A stretch of DNA of 64,000 bases from Rhizobium sp. (GTDB taxonomy: Bacteria > Pseudomonadota > Alphaproteobacteria > Rhizobiales > Rhizobiaceae). The notes beneath the pieces are model-generated. The model searched no databases. It was not told the origin of the DNA and saw only the letters and a program-made list of their open reading frames with translations. The DNA lies in the NCBI GenBank assembly GCA_019739215.1, contig JAHHDR010000019.1, positions 62,001 through 126,000 on the forward strand, in the 5' to 3' direction. This document shows, one piece after another, positions 44,194 through 52,390 of the stretch. Numbering within the stretch: the stretch's first letter is position 1; each line of letters opens with the position of its first letter. A program made the translations under genes and the position numbers.

Positions 44194-45018
44194 TCAAGAG
44201 GTGGCATCCGCCTTGCTGTTTCCCCTGATCTTTTCTTCGGCCAGATCTTCAGCCAGATCTTCAGCCAGACTTCCTGAAACAAGCGCTTCAAGCAAGCTCG
44301 AAACTCTCGCCTGGCCGTTTTCGTCGCCGACGAGGTCATTGCGGACCTCGATCATGACGTTGAGCAGCCCGTTGGCCAGTCCGTGCTCGACCAGCGTATG
44401 CGTAACGCCGTCTTCCGGCCCGTAGGGCTCGTTGCGCTCGACGCGGTAGCCGCTGCCGGCACGTGCCAGCATCGCATCGGCGAGACGTCTGTCCCTGTCA
44501 TGCAGGATTCCGATCTCCACCTTGCGTTCCCGGCCCTTGTAAATCGGGGTAAAGGTATGGATCGTGACGATCACCGATAGCCGGCCCGCAGCCTTCCGCG
44601 CCGCAATTGTCTCCGTTAGCGTCTTCTGCCAGGGCCGGTAGATGTCGTCGATCCGTGCCTGCCGTTCCGCCGGGCCGAGGTCCCGGTTGCCGGGGATCTC
44701 ATAGACCTCGCTGACCTCCGGCATGGCATCCGGCGAGTCCGGTGGCCGGTTGCAGTCATAGGCCAGTCGCGAGAAATTCTGGAACACCAGAGTGGCGTCG
44801 AGCGCGACCGACAGCTTGCGGGCGACGGCAAGCGCTCCGGGATCCCATGCGATATGGGCCGTCAGCGCGTCCGGCGCGAGGCCAAGCGTTCCGAGCGCTT
44901 CCGGCAGCCGGCGCGACGCATGTTCGCAAACGAGAAGCACGGGCGATTTGCCCGATGCGTTCTCGACGCTCACCACCGCTCCCTCGGCAGCCGTCAACAA
45001 TCCGGATTGTTTCGACAT
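44194..45018 (-). CDS. N-formylglutamate amidohydrolase-family protein (HutG-like)
   Basis: Zinc hydrolase predicted to split N-formyl-L-glutamate to formate and glutamate, or a related amide. The 274-residue protein has VLLVCEHASRRLP, AHIAWDPGALAVARKLS, FSRLAYDCNRPPDSPD, VIVTIHTFTPIYKG and VMIEVRNDLVGDE, all FGase-family segments. In a HutF-type histidine pathway this is the missing last step, yet the gene lies with the TRAP operon, 14 kb from hut. The C-terminus carries LAED repeats from a 12-bp tandem repeat (44240-44263). The ATG at 45018 was chosen over one three codons earlier. Confidence 0.85.
   Translation of the reverse strand: MSKQSGLLTAAEGAVVSVENASGKSPVLLVCEHASRRLPEALGTLGLAPDALTAHIAWDPGALAVARKLSVALDATLVFQNFSRLAYDCNRPPDSPDAMPEVSEVYEIPGNRDLGPAERQARIDDIYRPWQKTLTETIAARKAAGRLSVIVTIHTFTPIYKGRERKVEIGILHDRDRRLADAMLARAGSGYRVERNEPYGPEDGVTHTLVEHGLANGLLNVMIEVRNDLVGDENGQARVSSLLEALVSGSLAEDLAEDLAEEKIRGNSKADATS
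44240..44273. repeat. 12-bp tandem repeat within the amidohydrolase gene
   Basis: GCCAGATCTTCA occurs twice head to tail (44240-44251, 44252-44263), with a third degenerate copy to 44273. It is in frame and encodes repeated Leu-Ala-Glu-Asp at the C-terminus. Copy number could vary between strains by slippage. Confidence 0.8.
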
Positions 45019-45107
45019 TCCCCGCATGCCTTCTGTTTCTGTAAAAAATTCTTCAAAAAAATCTATCTGTCAATCACTCTTTCGGAAAATTTGATCCAAG
45101 AAAGCTG

Positions 45108-45137
45108 TTGACACCGGTATCAGTTTGAATTTCTTAT
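45108..45137 (+). promoter_or_regulatory. Candidate sigma-70-type promoter for the RpiR-type regulator gene
   Basis: TTGACA (45108-45113) is a perfect -35 box. TCTTAT (45132-45137) matches four of six -10 positions with 18 bp between them. It lies about 40 bp before the GTG start, in AT-rich DNA shared with the divergent amidohydrolase gene. Confidence 0.5.
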
Positions 45138-45179
45138 TTCAGAACACAGCCAGCGCAGACTGGACGGGGGAATGCAGGG

Positions 45180-46061
45180 GTGAACGACGTCGTAAAGACC
45201 GTCTCGGACATGATAACCGCTGGCTACGAGTCCATGACGCGGGCCGAGAAGCAATTGGCCAATAGCCTGCTGGATAACTATCCCGTGTCGGGCCTCGGCT
45301 CCATAACCACCGTGGCGGAAGCGGCCGGCATCTCGACGCCGACAGTCGTCCGGATGGTGCAGAAGCTCGGCTTTAAGGGTTTTACGGATTTCCAGTCTCG
45401 CCTACACCAGGAGCTTGAGGCGACGATATCCAATCCGATCACCAAGCATGAGCGCATGGCGCCCAACGCGCCCGGCGCTCATATTCTCAACCGCTTCGCG
45501 GACGCGGTGATGAACAACATGCGCCAGTCGCTCGGTGCAATCGACCCTGCGGACTTCGACGCCGCGGCCAGGCTCATCGGCGACCGCAAGCGCAACGTCT
45601 ACCTCGCGGGCGGCCGCATCACCGGCGCGCTCGCCGAGTATTTCTTCACCCATCTTCAGGTCATCCGGCCGGGCGTGACGCGCATGTCCACCAGCCCCTC
45701 GGGCTGGCCGCATTACGTGCTCAACATGAACAAGGGCGACGTGCTCATCCTCTTCGACATCCGTCGATACGAGAGGGAGCTCGAAGCGCTCGCGCGGACC
45801 GCCTCCGAGGTCGGCGCCGAGATCGTGCTCTTCACCGACAGCTGGGGGTCCCCGATCGGCAAGAACGCCCGCCACGCATTCCGCCTGCACATCGAGGCGC
45901 CGTCGGCCTGGGACAGTTCGGTGGTCACGCTGCTCGTCGTCGAGGCGCTGATCGAAGCTGTGCAGAACGCCCATTGGGACAAGACCCGCGAGCGCATGTC
46001 GATGCTCGAAAATCTCTTCGAGACCACGCCGCTGTTTCGGCGGCCGGTCTCCAGGGAATAG
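45180..46061 (+). CDS. MurR/RpiR-family transcriptional regulator
   Basis: A 293-residue regulator with an N-terminal HTH_6 domain (about 10-80: SMTRAEKQLANSLLDNYPVSGLGSITTVAEAAGISTPTVVRMVQKLGFKGF) and a C-terminal SIS ligand domain (about 125-265: RNVYLAGGRITGALAEYFFTHLQ, DVLILFDIRRYERELEALARTA, VLFTDSWGSPIG). SIS domains in this family usually bind phosphosugars, but amine- and amino-acid-linked members exist. The start is GTG at 45180 behind GGGGGA. It is divergent from the TRAP operon and upstream of the ABC operon, so it could control both. Confidence 0.88.
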   Translation: MNDVVKTVSDMITAGYESMTRAEKQLANSLLDNYPVSGLGSITTVAEAAGISTPTVVRMVQKLGFKGFTDFQSRLHQELEATISNPITKHERMAPNAPGAHILNRFADAVMNNMRQSLGAIDPADFDAAARLIGDRKRNVYLAGGRITGALAEYFFTHLQVIRPGVTRMSTSPSGWPHYVLNMNKGDVLILFDIRRYERELEALARTASEVGAEIVLFTDSWGSPIGKNARHAFRLHIEAPSAWDSSVVTLLVVEALIEAVQNAHWDKTRERMSMLENLFETTPLFRRPVSRE

Positions 46062-46196
46062 ACTGGGGCAACGGTCTAACCCTGGTTTAGCAAAGCATAA
46101 AAGACCGATTTTCAGCTGCAATGAATGTGTCACACAGGCGTCATCAAACAAAACTAACTGCATCGCCAAGCTGAAACCCAACAGAGGAGAAACTCA

Positions 46197-47303
46197 GTGA
46201 AGACCAAGCTCCATTCCATCGTCGCCGTGACCGGCGCCATGCTGATGGCGACCACCGCGATCGCCCGTGCGGAACCCTCGGCAGAGCTCATCGCGGCCGC
46301 CGAAGCCGAAGGCATGCTCACCACCATCGCCCTGCCCCACGACTGGTGCGGATATGGCGGCGTGATTGCCAGCTTCAAGGCAAAGTATCCGAAGATCACG
46401 GTCAACGAACTGAACCCGGATGCCGGTTCGGCCGACGAAGTCGAGGCCATCAAGGCCAACAAGGACAACAAGGGCCCCCAGGCTCCTGACGTCGTCGACG
46501 TCGGCCTCGCCTTCGGCCCGCAGATGAAGGCCGAAGGCCTGCTGCAGCCCTACAAGGTGTCGACCTGGGACGAAATCCCCGACGCGATCAAGGATGCGGA
46601 TGGCCACTGGTACGGCGACTACTATGGCGTGATGTCCTTCCTGGTGAACAAGGACCTCGTCAAGGAAACCCCGAAGGACTGGGCCGACCTGCTGAAGTCC
46701 GACTATGCCGGACAGGTCGCTCTCGCAGGCGATCCGCGCGCGTCCAACCAGGCTATCCTCGGTGTTCTCGCAGCTGGTCTCGCCCAGGATGCCAAGCCCG
46801 GCAAGGAAGCCGGCGAAAAGGGCCTTGAGTTCTTCAAGGAACTCAACGCCAAGGGCAACTTCGTCCCGGTCATCGGCAAGTCCGGCACGCTCGCACAGGG
46901 TGCCACCCCGATCATCGTGATGTGGGACTACAACGCGCTGGCCGCCAAGGACACGCTCGCCGGCAACCCGCCGGTCGAAGTCGTCGTTCCGGACAAGGGC
47001 GTGCTCGCCGGTGTCTACGTGCAGGGCATCTCCGCCTTCGCACCGCATCCGAATGCCGCCAAGCTATGGATGGAACACCTCTATTCGGACGAAGGTCAGC
47101 TCGGCTGGCTGAAGGGCTATTGCCACCCGGCTCGCTTCAACGCCATGGTCAAGGCCGGCAAGGTTCCGCAGGACCTGATCGACGCGCTGCCGCCGGCCGC
47201 ATCCTATGAAAAGGCCTACTTCCCGACCCTCGAGGAAGTGGACGCCAACAAGGCAGCCGTCACCGGCGGCTGGGACTCCGTGGTCGGCGCCAACGTGCAG
47301 TAA
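46197..47303 (+). CDS. ABC transporter substrate-binding protein
   Basis: Periplasmic binding protein of 368 residues with a Sec signal (VAVTGAMLMATTAIARA). It belongs to the PotD/AfuA-like group that serves polyamine, thiamine and ferric-ion importers: LTTIALPHDWCGYGGVIASFKAKYPKITV, PDVVDVGLAFGPQMKAEGLL, YYGVMSFLVNKDLV and a Trp/Tyr-rich ligand cleft. The start is GTG with GAGGAG upstream. A strong hairpin follows the stop, before the permease genes, as is common where the binding protein must be made in excess. The ligand is unknown. Confidence 0.88.
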   Translation: MKTKLHSIVAVTGAMLMATTAIARAEPSAELIAAAEAEGMLTTIALPHDWCGYGGVIASFKAKYPKITVNELNPDAGSADEVEAIKANKDNKGPQAPDVVDVGLAFGPQMKAEGLLQPYKVSTWDEIPDAIKDADGHWYGDYYGVMSFLVNKDLVKETPKDWADLLKSDYAGQVALAGDPRASNQAILGVLAAGLAQDAKPGKEAGEKGLEFFKELNAKGNFVPVIGKSGTLAQGATPIIVMWDYNALAAKDTLAGNPPVEVVVPDKGVLAGVYVQGISAFAPHPNAAKLWMEHLYSDEGQLGWLKGYCHPARFNAMVKAGKVPQDLIDALPPAASYEKAYFPTLEEVDANKAAVTGGWDSVVGANVQ

Positions 47304-47320
47304 GCCAGGCACCTGAATTG

Positions 47321-47346
47321 CCGCTCCGGTCTTTCGGCCGGAGCGG
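47321..47346 (+). terminator. Hairpin between binding-protein and permease genes
   Basis: Perfect 9-bp stem CCGCTCCGG / CCGGAGCGG with an 8-nt loop, 18 bp after the binding-protein stop, followed by TGTCTGTTTCC. It probably acts as an attenuator or 3'-end stabiliser that lowers permease expression relative to the binding protein. Confidence 0.6.
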
Positions 47347-47493
47347 TGTCTGTTTCCGGTTTATCGACGCGGGATACCAGCTCGCAACTCCGGAACCCAT
47401 CGTGATTGCAACAGGTTGGATCACTTGGCTGGCTCAAGAGTTCAGCAAGTGTCCGGCGGGATAGCGCCGCGCGCGCTGGAGCGGGACATACGG

Positions 47494-48381
47494 ATGCCAT
47501 CGACCATCTCGGGAGCAGGCCCGCAACGGGCACCGCGCCGCCTGCCATTACACTGGCTGGGCGTGCTGCCTTTTGCCGCCTTCGTCATGTTGTTCCTGAT
47601 CATGCCGACGATGAAGATCGTGGTCGGCGCGTTCCAGACACCGGACGGCAGCTTCACCTTCGAGAATGTCCTTGGACTGTTCACCCCCTCGATCATGGCC
47701 GCCTACTGGATCTCGATCAAGATCTCGGTCGCCTCGGCATTGCTGGGCTGCGCGATCGGCTTTGCCGTTGCCGCCGCCGTCGTGCTGGGCGGATTGCCGC
47801 AACGCATCCGCGGCCCGCTTCTCACCTTCTCGGGCGTCGCCTCGAACTTCGCCGGCGTGCCGCTCGCCTTCGCCTTCCTGGCGACGCTTGGTCCGCTCGG
47901 CATGGTTACGGTGTTTCTCAACACCGAACTCGGCATCAATCTTCGCGCACTCGGCTTCAACCTTCTGTCCTTCTGGGGCCTGACGATCACCTATCTCTTC
48001 TTTCAGATCCCGCTGATGATCCTGATCATCACCCCGGCGCTGGACGGATTGAAGAAGGAATGGAAGGAAGCCGCCTCGATCCTCGGCGCCACCGGCCCGC
48101 AATACTGGCGCATGGTCGCCATCCCGATCCTGCTTCCCTCGCTGCTCGGCACGTTCGCGCTGCTCTTCGCCAATGCGTTCGGCGCCGTCGCCACCGCGAT
48201 CGCGCTGACCGGTTCCTCGCTGTCGATCGTGCCGATCCTGCTCTTCGCCCAGATTCGCGGTGACGTGCTGGGCAATCCGCATCTCGGCTACGCGCTCGCC
48301 TTCGGCATGATCGTCGTCACCGGCATCGCCAATTTCGTCTATATCTGGCTGCGCGCCCGCAGCGAAAGGTGGCTCAAATGA
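47494..48381 (+). CDS. ABC transporter permease (first)
   Basis: Inner-membrane subunit, 295 residues, six helices. It starts MPSTISGAGPQ and ends WLRARSERWLK. The EAA loop that contacts the ATPase is EWKEAASILGATGPQYWRMVAIPILLPSLL (about 190-220). It is of the PotB/CysT-like permease family. The ATG at 47494 is chosen because it precedes the first membrane segment by a normal distance. The next permease gene overlaps by 4 nt. Confidence 0.88.
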   Translation: MPSTISGAGPQRAPRRLPLHWLGVLPFAAFVMLFLIMPTMKIVVGAFQTPDGSFTFENVLGLFTPSIMAAYWISIKISVASALLGCAIGFAVAAAVVLGGLPQRIRGPLLTFSGVASNFAGVPLAFAFLATLGPLGMVTVFLNTELGINLRALGFNLLSFWGLTITYLFFQIPLMILIITPALDGLKKEWKEAASILGATGPQYWRMVAIPILLPSLLGTFALLFANAFGAVATAIALTGSSLSIVPILLFAQIRGDVLGNPHLGYALAFGMIVVTGIANFVYIWLRARSERWLK

Positions 48382-49160
48382 AGAAGTTCTTCGCCTGGGC
48401 CGCGCTGATTTTCGGCCTGCTCTATTTCATCCTGCCGCTGATGGGCATGACGCGGTTCTCGCTGATGATGCGGCGCGGCGTGTTTTCCTTCGACGCCTAT
48501 GTCAAGGTCTTCGAGGATCCCCGCTTCCAGGAAACTTTCACCTATTCGGTCGTCATGGCGCTGGTCACCATCGTCTTCGGCGTCCTCCTGGTGGTTCCCA
48601 CGGCCTACTGGGTGCGGCTCAAGCTGCCGGGCCTGCGCCCCTATATCGAATTCGTGACGCTTCTGCCGCTCGTCATCCCGGCCATCGTCATCGTCTTCGG
48701 CTATATCCGGCTGTACAACACGTCAAGCTGGCTGCCGCTGACCGGCTCGGCGATGGGCACCAACATCCTGCTGATGTTCGGCTATGCGATCCTTGCCCTG
48801 CCCTACATGTATCGCGCGGTCGACACCGGCCTGCGAACCATCGACGTCGGCACGCTCACGGAGGCAGCCCAAAGCCTCGGCGCCGGCTGGACGACCATCC
48901 TGTTCCGCATCATCCTGCCCAACGTGCTGGTGGCAGTCCTCTCGGGCGCCTTCCTGACCTTCGCCATCGTCATCGGCGAGTTCACCATGGCCGCCCTCCT
49001 CAACCGACCCGCCTTCGGACCCTTCATGCAGCTTCTCGGCGCCAACCGCGCCTACGAACCCGCAGCACTTTCCGTGATCGCCTTCGCCATTACCTGGGGC
49101 TGCCTGGGCCTGATCCAACTCGTTTCGCGCTTCCAGAAAAGCGCGCCTCGCAAGACCTGA
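48378..49160 (+). CDS. ABC transporter permease (second)
   Basis: Second inner-membrane subunit, 260 residues, PotC-like. Six helices follow MKKFFAWAALIFGLLYFILPL. The EAA loop is TLTEAAQSLGAGWTTILFRIILPNVLVAVLSGAF (about 158-190). Its ATG overlaps the first permease stop, with AAAGGTGG upstream. It lies 14 bp before the ATPase gene, so the four genes form one import system. Confidence 0.9.
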   Translation: MKKFFAWAALIFGLLYFILPLMGMTRFSLMMRRGVFSFDAYVKVFEDPRFQETFTYSVVMALVTIVFGVLLVVPTAYWVRLKLPGLRPYIEFVTLLPLVIPAIVIVFGYIRLYNTSSWLPLTGSAMGTNILLMFGYAILALPYMYRAVDTGLRTIDVGTLTEAAQSLGAGWTTILFRIILPNVLVAVLSGAFLTFAIVIGEFTMAALLNRPAFGPFMQLLGANRAYEPAALSVIAFAITWGCLGLIQLVSRFQKSAPRKT

Positions 49161-49174
49161 GGAACCGCATCCAC

Positions 49175-50236
49175 ATGAGTTTTCTGACGCTGAGCCATAT
49201 CAAGAAATCCTTCGGGCCCGTCCAGGTCGTGCACGATTTCAGCATGTCGATCGAGAAGGGCGAGTTCGTGTCCTTCCTCGGCCCGTCCGGCTGCGGCAAG
49301 ACCACGGTGCTCAGGATGATCGCCGGCTTCGAGACCCCGACCGACGGCACGATCACCATCAATGGCAAGAACCAGAACACGCTTCGACCCAATCAGCGCA
49401 ACATCGGCATGGTGTTCCAGGCCTATGCGCTGTTCCCGAACATGAACGTGTTCGACAATGTCGCCTTCGGCCTCAAGGTCGCCGGCAAGCCCAAGGCGGA
49501 GATCGATGCCCGCGTCAAGGAGATGCTCGGCCTGATCAAGCTAGATCATCTCGCCGACCGCTTTCCCTACCAGATGTCCGGCGGCCAGCAGCAGCGCGTC
49601 GCGCTCGCCCGCGCACTCGCGCCCAAGCCGCAGGTTCTGCTGCTCGACGAACCGCTTTCCGCGCTCGACGCCAAGATCCGCGTCTCGCTTCGCGAGGAAA
49701 TCCGCGCTATCCAGCGCCAGCTCGGCATCACCACCGTCTTCGTCACCCATGACCAGGAAGAGGCGCTGTCGATCTCCGACCGCATCGTGGTCATGAACCA
49801 GGGCCGCGCCGACCAGATCGGCACCTCCTTCGAGATCTACAACCGGCCGGCGACAAAATTCGTCGCGGGCTTCGTCGGCACGCTGTCGACACTTGAAGCG
49901 AAAGTGGTCGATCCCGCTGCAAGAACGGTCATGGTCGGAGACAACCTGGTGACGCTTTCGGAGACGATCGCCGACACAAAAGCCGGAGACACGCTGACGC
50001 TGGCTCTGCGCCCCGAGGCGCTTTCGCTCGACGCCGGCGGCGGGCGCAGCCACATGCTGTCGGGCAAGGTCGAGGCCGTCAATTTCCTCGGATCCGTGAT
50101 CCGCACCCGGCTCATCGTCGGTGGCCAGCCGCTCTCCTTCGACATGTTCAACAGCCCGTCCTCTCCGCCGCCGGTCGCCGGCGACGTGATCGACACGCGA
50201 TATGCGCCTTCCGACCTGCTGGTGCTCCGGGACTGA
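49175..50236 (+). CDS. ABC transporter ATP-binding protein (PotA/FbpC-like)
   Basis: ATPase subunit of the importer, 353 residues. It has Walker A GPSGCGKTTVLRM (about 36-48), Q loop MVFQAYALFPNMNV, signature MSGGQQQRVALARALA, Walker B QVLLLDEPLSALD and the switch His VFVTHDQEEAL. A C-terminal TOBE domain lies at about 245-350. The gene ends 15 bp before the converging Rieske-oxygenase-like gene. The subfamily transports polyamines, ferric ions or related solutes. Confidence 0.92.
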   Translation: MSFLTLSHIKKSFGPVQVVHDFSMSIEKGEFVSFLGPSGCGKTTVLRMIAGFETPTDGTITINGKNQNTLRPNQRNIGMVFQAYALFPNMNVFDNVAFGLKVAGKPKAEIDARVKEMLGLIKLDHLADRFPYQMSGGQQQRVALARALAPKPQVLLLDEPLSALDAKIRVSLREEIRAIQRQLGITTVFVTHDQEEALSISDRIVVMNQGRADQIGTSFEIYNRPATKFVAGFVGTLSTLEAKVVDPAARTVMVGDNLVTLSETIADTKAGDTLTLALRPEALSLDAGGGRSHMLSGKVEAVNFLGSVIRTRLIVGGQPLSFDMFNSPSSPPPVAGDVIDTRYAPSDLLVLRD

Positions 50237-50251
50237 ACGACCAGACGGCGG

Positions 50252-51103
50252 TCAGGCCGCCAGCGTCGTGCCGTAGGTGATGCCCTTTTCCTTCAACCAG
50301 CGCCGATAGGCGATGGAGGTCGCGTCCGCCCGCGTCGGGATTTCAGATCGCGGCTCGAGTGGCAGCAGCACGGGCCGCTGGTTTTCCAGGATGATCCTGT
50401 CCTGCAGGAAGATGGTCTGCTGGAAATGAATCAGATCGGTCGTCGTCGAGACATCGTCGACCAGGAACATGACGGGATGCGCCCGGCTGCGGTCGGGATC
50501 CGTCGGCTGGACGAAGAGACAGATCAGATCCCATCGGTCCTCGGCATTGGGGCAGGACTTGTAGAGCAACGTCGTGAACGGCGTCATGACCCGGTAGATA
50601 TATTGCGACATCGCGCCCTCGGTCGAGGACAGTGCTGCCTGCGGCTGGAAGAAGCGGCAGTTCGTCGCCCAGACCTCGTCGACGTCGCGCCGGATCTCCA
50701 CATTGTAGTGCGGGACTTCGGTATGGGGTTCGGCGCCGAGAATGTCGGTATGGACGAAGGGAAAATGCGCCATGTCGAGGAAGTTCTCGACGACCCTCAG
50801 GCCCGAAGCCCGAACGGCGACGACGCCGCAATTGACCCGGCGCCGGTCGTCCTCCATCGCCTCCTCGATCGAAAACACATCCCGCTCTGGTTCGCCGAGC
50901 GAGGTCCAGACGAAGCCGAACCGTTCGCGCACCGGCAGTTCGCGACCCGTATCGGCGTCACGCACGGAAATCACCCCTTCGCCGTTGCGATGCACCGACA
51001 GTTCATGCCCGAGCAACCGGTTTTGCGACGTGCCGATCGGTACGGCCACCCTGCTGTCGATCACGAACCATTGGTCGCGTGTCGCCTCGTCGATATCATC
51101 CAT
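50252..51103 (-). CDS. Rieske-oxygenase catalytic chain lacking the Rieske cluster lobe
   Basis: The 283-residue protein matches the alpha subunit of ring-hydroxylating/demethylating oxygenases but is about 70 residues short. The base of the Rieske domain is present (QWFVIDSRVAVPIG ... RFGFVWTSLG, residues 11-70), while the lobe holding C-x-H and C-x2-H is absent. The iron site is intact: ENFLDMAHFPFVH with Asp110, His113 and His118, and a likely third ligand Asp235 (FLQDRIILENQ). It therefore cannot receive electrons from a cluster of its own. The divergent operon encodes a Rieske protein that supplies exactly this part. Confidence 0.85.
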   Translation of the reverse strand: MDDIDEATRDQWFVIDSRVAVPIGTSQNRLLGHELSVHRNGEGVISVRDADTGRELPVRERFGFVWTSLGEPERDVFSIEEAMEDDRRRVNCGVVAVRASGLRVVENFLDMAHFPFVHTDILGAEPHTEVPHYNVEIRRDVDEVWATNCRFFQPQAALSSTEGAMSQYIYRVMTPFTTLLYKSCPNAEDRWDLICLFVQPTDPDRSRAHPVMFLVDDVSTTTDLIHFQQTIFLQDRIILENQRPVLLPLEPRSEIPTRADATSIAYRRWLKEKGITYGTTLAA

Positions 51104-51476
51104 GTCCGCTCGTCTCCGACCTGTCGCCGCACAACCCTAGCGCGGACCGCCGGTTGTGCAAGCCTCAAGTCTTCCGGGGCAGGATCGGCAGCAGGGTCTG
51201 CGGCAGAAAGGCAGACCCGGCCGGCGAGGCAAACCGGCAGGCAGCCAATTGGACCATCAGCGCGAAGTCGGCGCGAAGCTGCTTCCCAGCCTTCAATCTT
51301 TCCTCTGCACTTGTCGACAGGTCGTTCGCGGCCACCGTCATCATCGCACCTCGCTTTACGGGAACATCCAGCGTCCGCTGCAAATTTCGTGCCACCATTC
51401 TCGCCCTTGACCGGACAGGAAAATTCCGACTAGATCCAAGCGCAATTTGTCATCAACCGGTCTCGCCGACTAAAAT
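51104..51476. promoter_or_regulatory. Divergent intergenic region between the two halves of the Rieske system
   Basis: 373 bp between the oxygenase chain (minus) and the acylphosphatase-like gene (plus). It holds one short minus-strand ORF (51165-51341) of doubtful status and otherwise must contain promoters for both operons. No clear operator palindrome was found. Confidence 0.45.
51165..51341 (-). CDS. Possible small protein upstream of the oxygenase chain
   Basis: A 58-residue ORF starting MTVAANDLSTSAEERL, with GAGG 7 nt before its ATG. It lies in the same orientation as, and 61 bp before, the oxygenase gene. The sequence is amphipathic with one Cys and has no recognisable domain. It may be a real leader protein or a chance ORF. 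Confidence 0.4.
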   Translation of the reverse strand: MTVAANDLSTSAEERLKAGKQLRADFALMVQLAACRFASPAGSAFLPQTLLPILPRKT

Positions 51477-51725
51477 TTGTGCATTGCCTTGGAGCAGACC
51501 TTCACCTTCACCGGGCAGCTTGATCCCGCCAGCTTCGCCGATTTCGCCCGCCATCGCGCGGCGCGTCTCAACCTTGAGCTGGAACTCGGCGAACTCCGCG
51601 ACCGGCAGGCACGGCTTGCCGTCAGCGGCGAGCCCGACCTGGTCGACATGTTCGAGATGGCGATGAGTCTCGGCCCCCGCGATTGCATCGTGCTCGATGT
51701 GATCCGCGGTGCGGGGGCCGGCTGA
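51477..51725 (+). CDS. Acylphosphatase-like small protein without the catalytic arginine
   Basis: An 82-residue protein whose pattern (TFTFTGQ, FADFARHRAARLNL, RLAVSGEPDLVDMFEMAMSLGPRDCIVLDVI) follows the ferredoxin-like acylphosphatase fold. The catalytic Arg of the usual GVGFR loop and the catalytic Asn are not seen, so phosphatase activity is unlikely. It could be a small accessory or structural protein. The start is a TTG (51477, or 51489), which lowers certainty. Its stop overlaps the Rieske gene start (TGATG), so the two are coupled. Confidence 0.58.
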   Translation: MCIALEQTFTFTGQLDPASFADFARHRAARLNLELELGELRDRQARLAVSGEPDLVDMFEMAMSLGPRDCIVLDVIRGAGAG

Positions 51726-52390
51726 TGGACGCGGCCTGGCACCCGGTGGCATTGTCTGGCGATATCGAACCTGCGACCTCGGCCGGCTTCAAGCTCTTCG
51801 GCCAGGAACTCGTCGTCTGGCGCGACGACAAGGGTACGGCCCATGTCTGGGAGGATCGCTGCCCGCATCGCGGCATGCGCCTGTCCTTCGGCTTCGTCCG
51901 CGGCAACCATCTCGCCTGCCTCTATCACGGCTGGCAGTATGACCGGTCCGGCCAATGTCGCCACATCCCCGCCCATCCGGACCTGGAGGTGCCGCCCACC
52001 ATCACCGTGCCGGTCTACAAGGCGCGCGAATGGGCCGGCATCATCTGGACCTCTCTCGACCACGATGCGGCGCCGGGCGAGGAGATCGCCGGCATACCGG
52101 CAGTCGCCGTCCGCAGCGTCTATCTCGACAAGCCTGTTGCCACCGCCATTGCCGCACTGGTCGCCAATGGCCTCGATGACGGCGACGCTGTCAGGCAGCT
52201 CGGCCAGAACCTCTGCCTCGTCAAGTCCGCCACCAGCCAGCTTCTCGCCGCATTCCAGCCTGTCTCGGAGACCCGGACCGGCATGCATGTGGTTGCCCTC
52301 GATGTCGCGCCGGACAAACCGCTGAAGGATCTGGCACGGATCGTCGAAGCCTTTCGCGACAGCCTATCGGGGGAGGTCCGGGTTGGGTGA
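51725..52390 (+). CDS. Stand-alone Rieske [2Fe-2S] protein
   Basis: A 221-residue protein with a Rieske domain of the oxygenase type: Cys46-x-His48 (DRCPHRGMRL) and Cys65-x2-His68 (CLYHGWQYD), followed by AGIIWTSL at about 104-111. No non-heme iron catalytic domain follows. Instead there are about 105 residues with no recognised fold (VRSVYLDKPVATAIAALVANGL ... ALDVAPDKPLKDLARIVEAFRDSL). Oxygenase alpha subunits normally carry both domains in one chain. The divergent gene at 50252-51103 has the missing catalytic part, so this is likely its electron-donor chain. Confidence 0.85.
   Translation: MDAAWHPVALSGDIEPATSAGFKLFGQELVVWRDDKGTAHVWEDRCPHRGMRLSFGFVRGNHLACLYHGWQYDRSGQCRHIPAHPDLEVPPTITVPVYKAREWAGIIWTSLDHDAAPGEEIAGIPAVAVRSVYLDKPVATAIAALVANGLDDGDAVRQLGQNLCLVKSATSQLLAAFQPVSETRTGMHVVALDVAPDKPLKDLARIVEAFRDSLSGEVRVG

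Noticed and set aside
44240-44273. CRISPR-like repeats
   Set aside because: The 12-bp units are head-to-tail without spacers and are in frame inside a coding gene.
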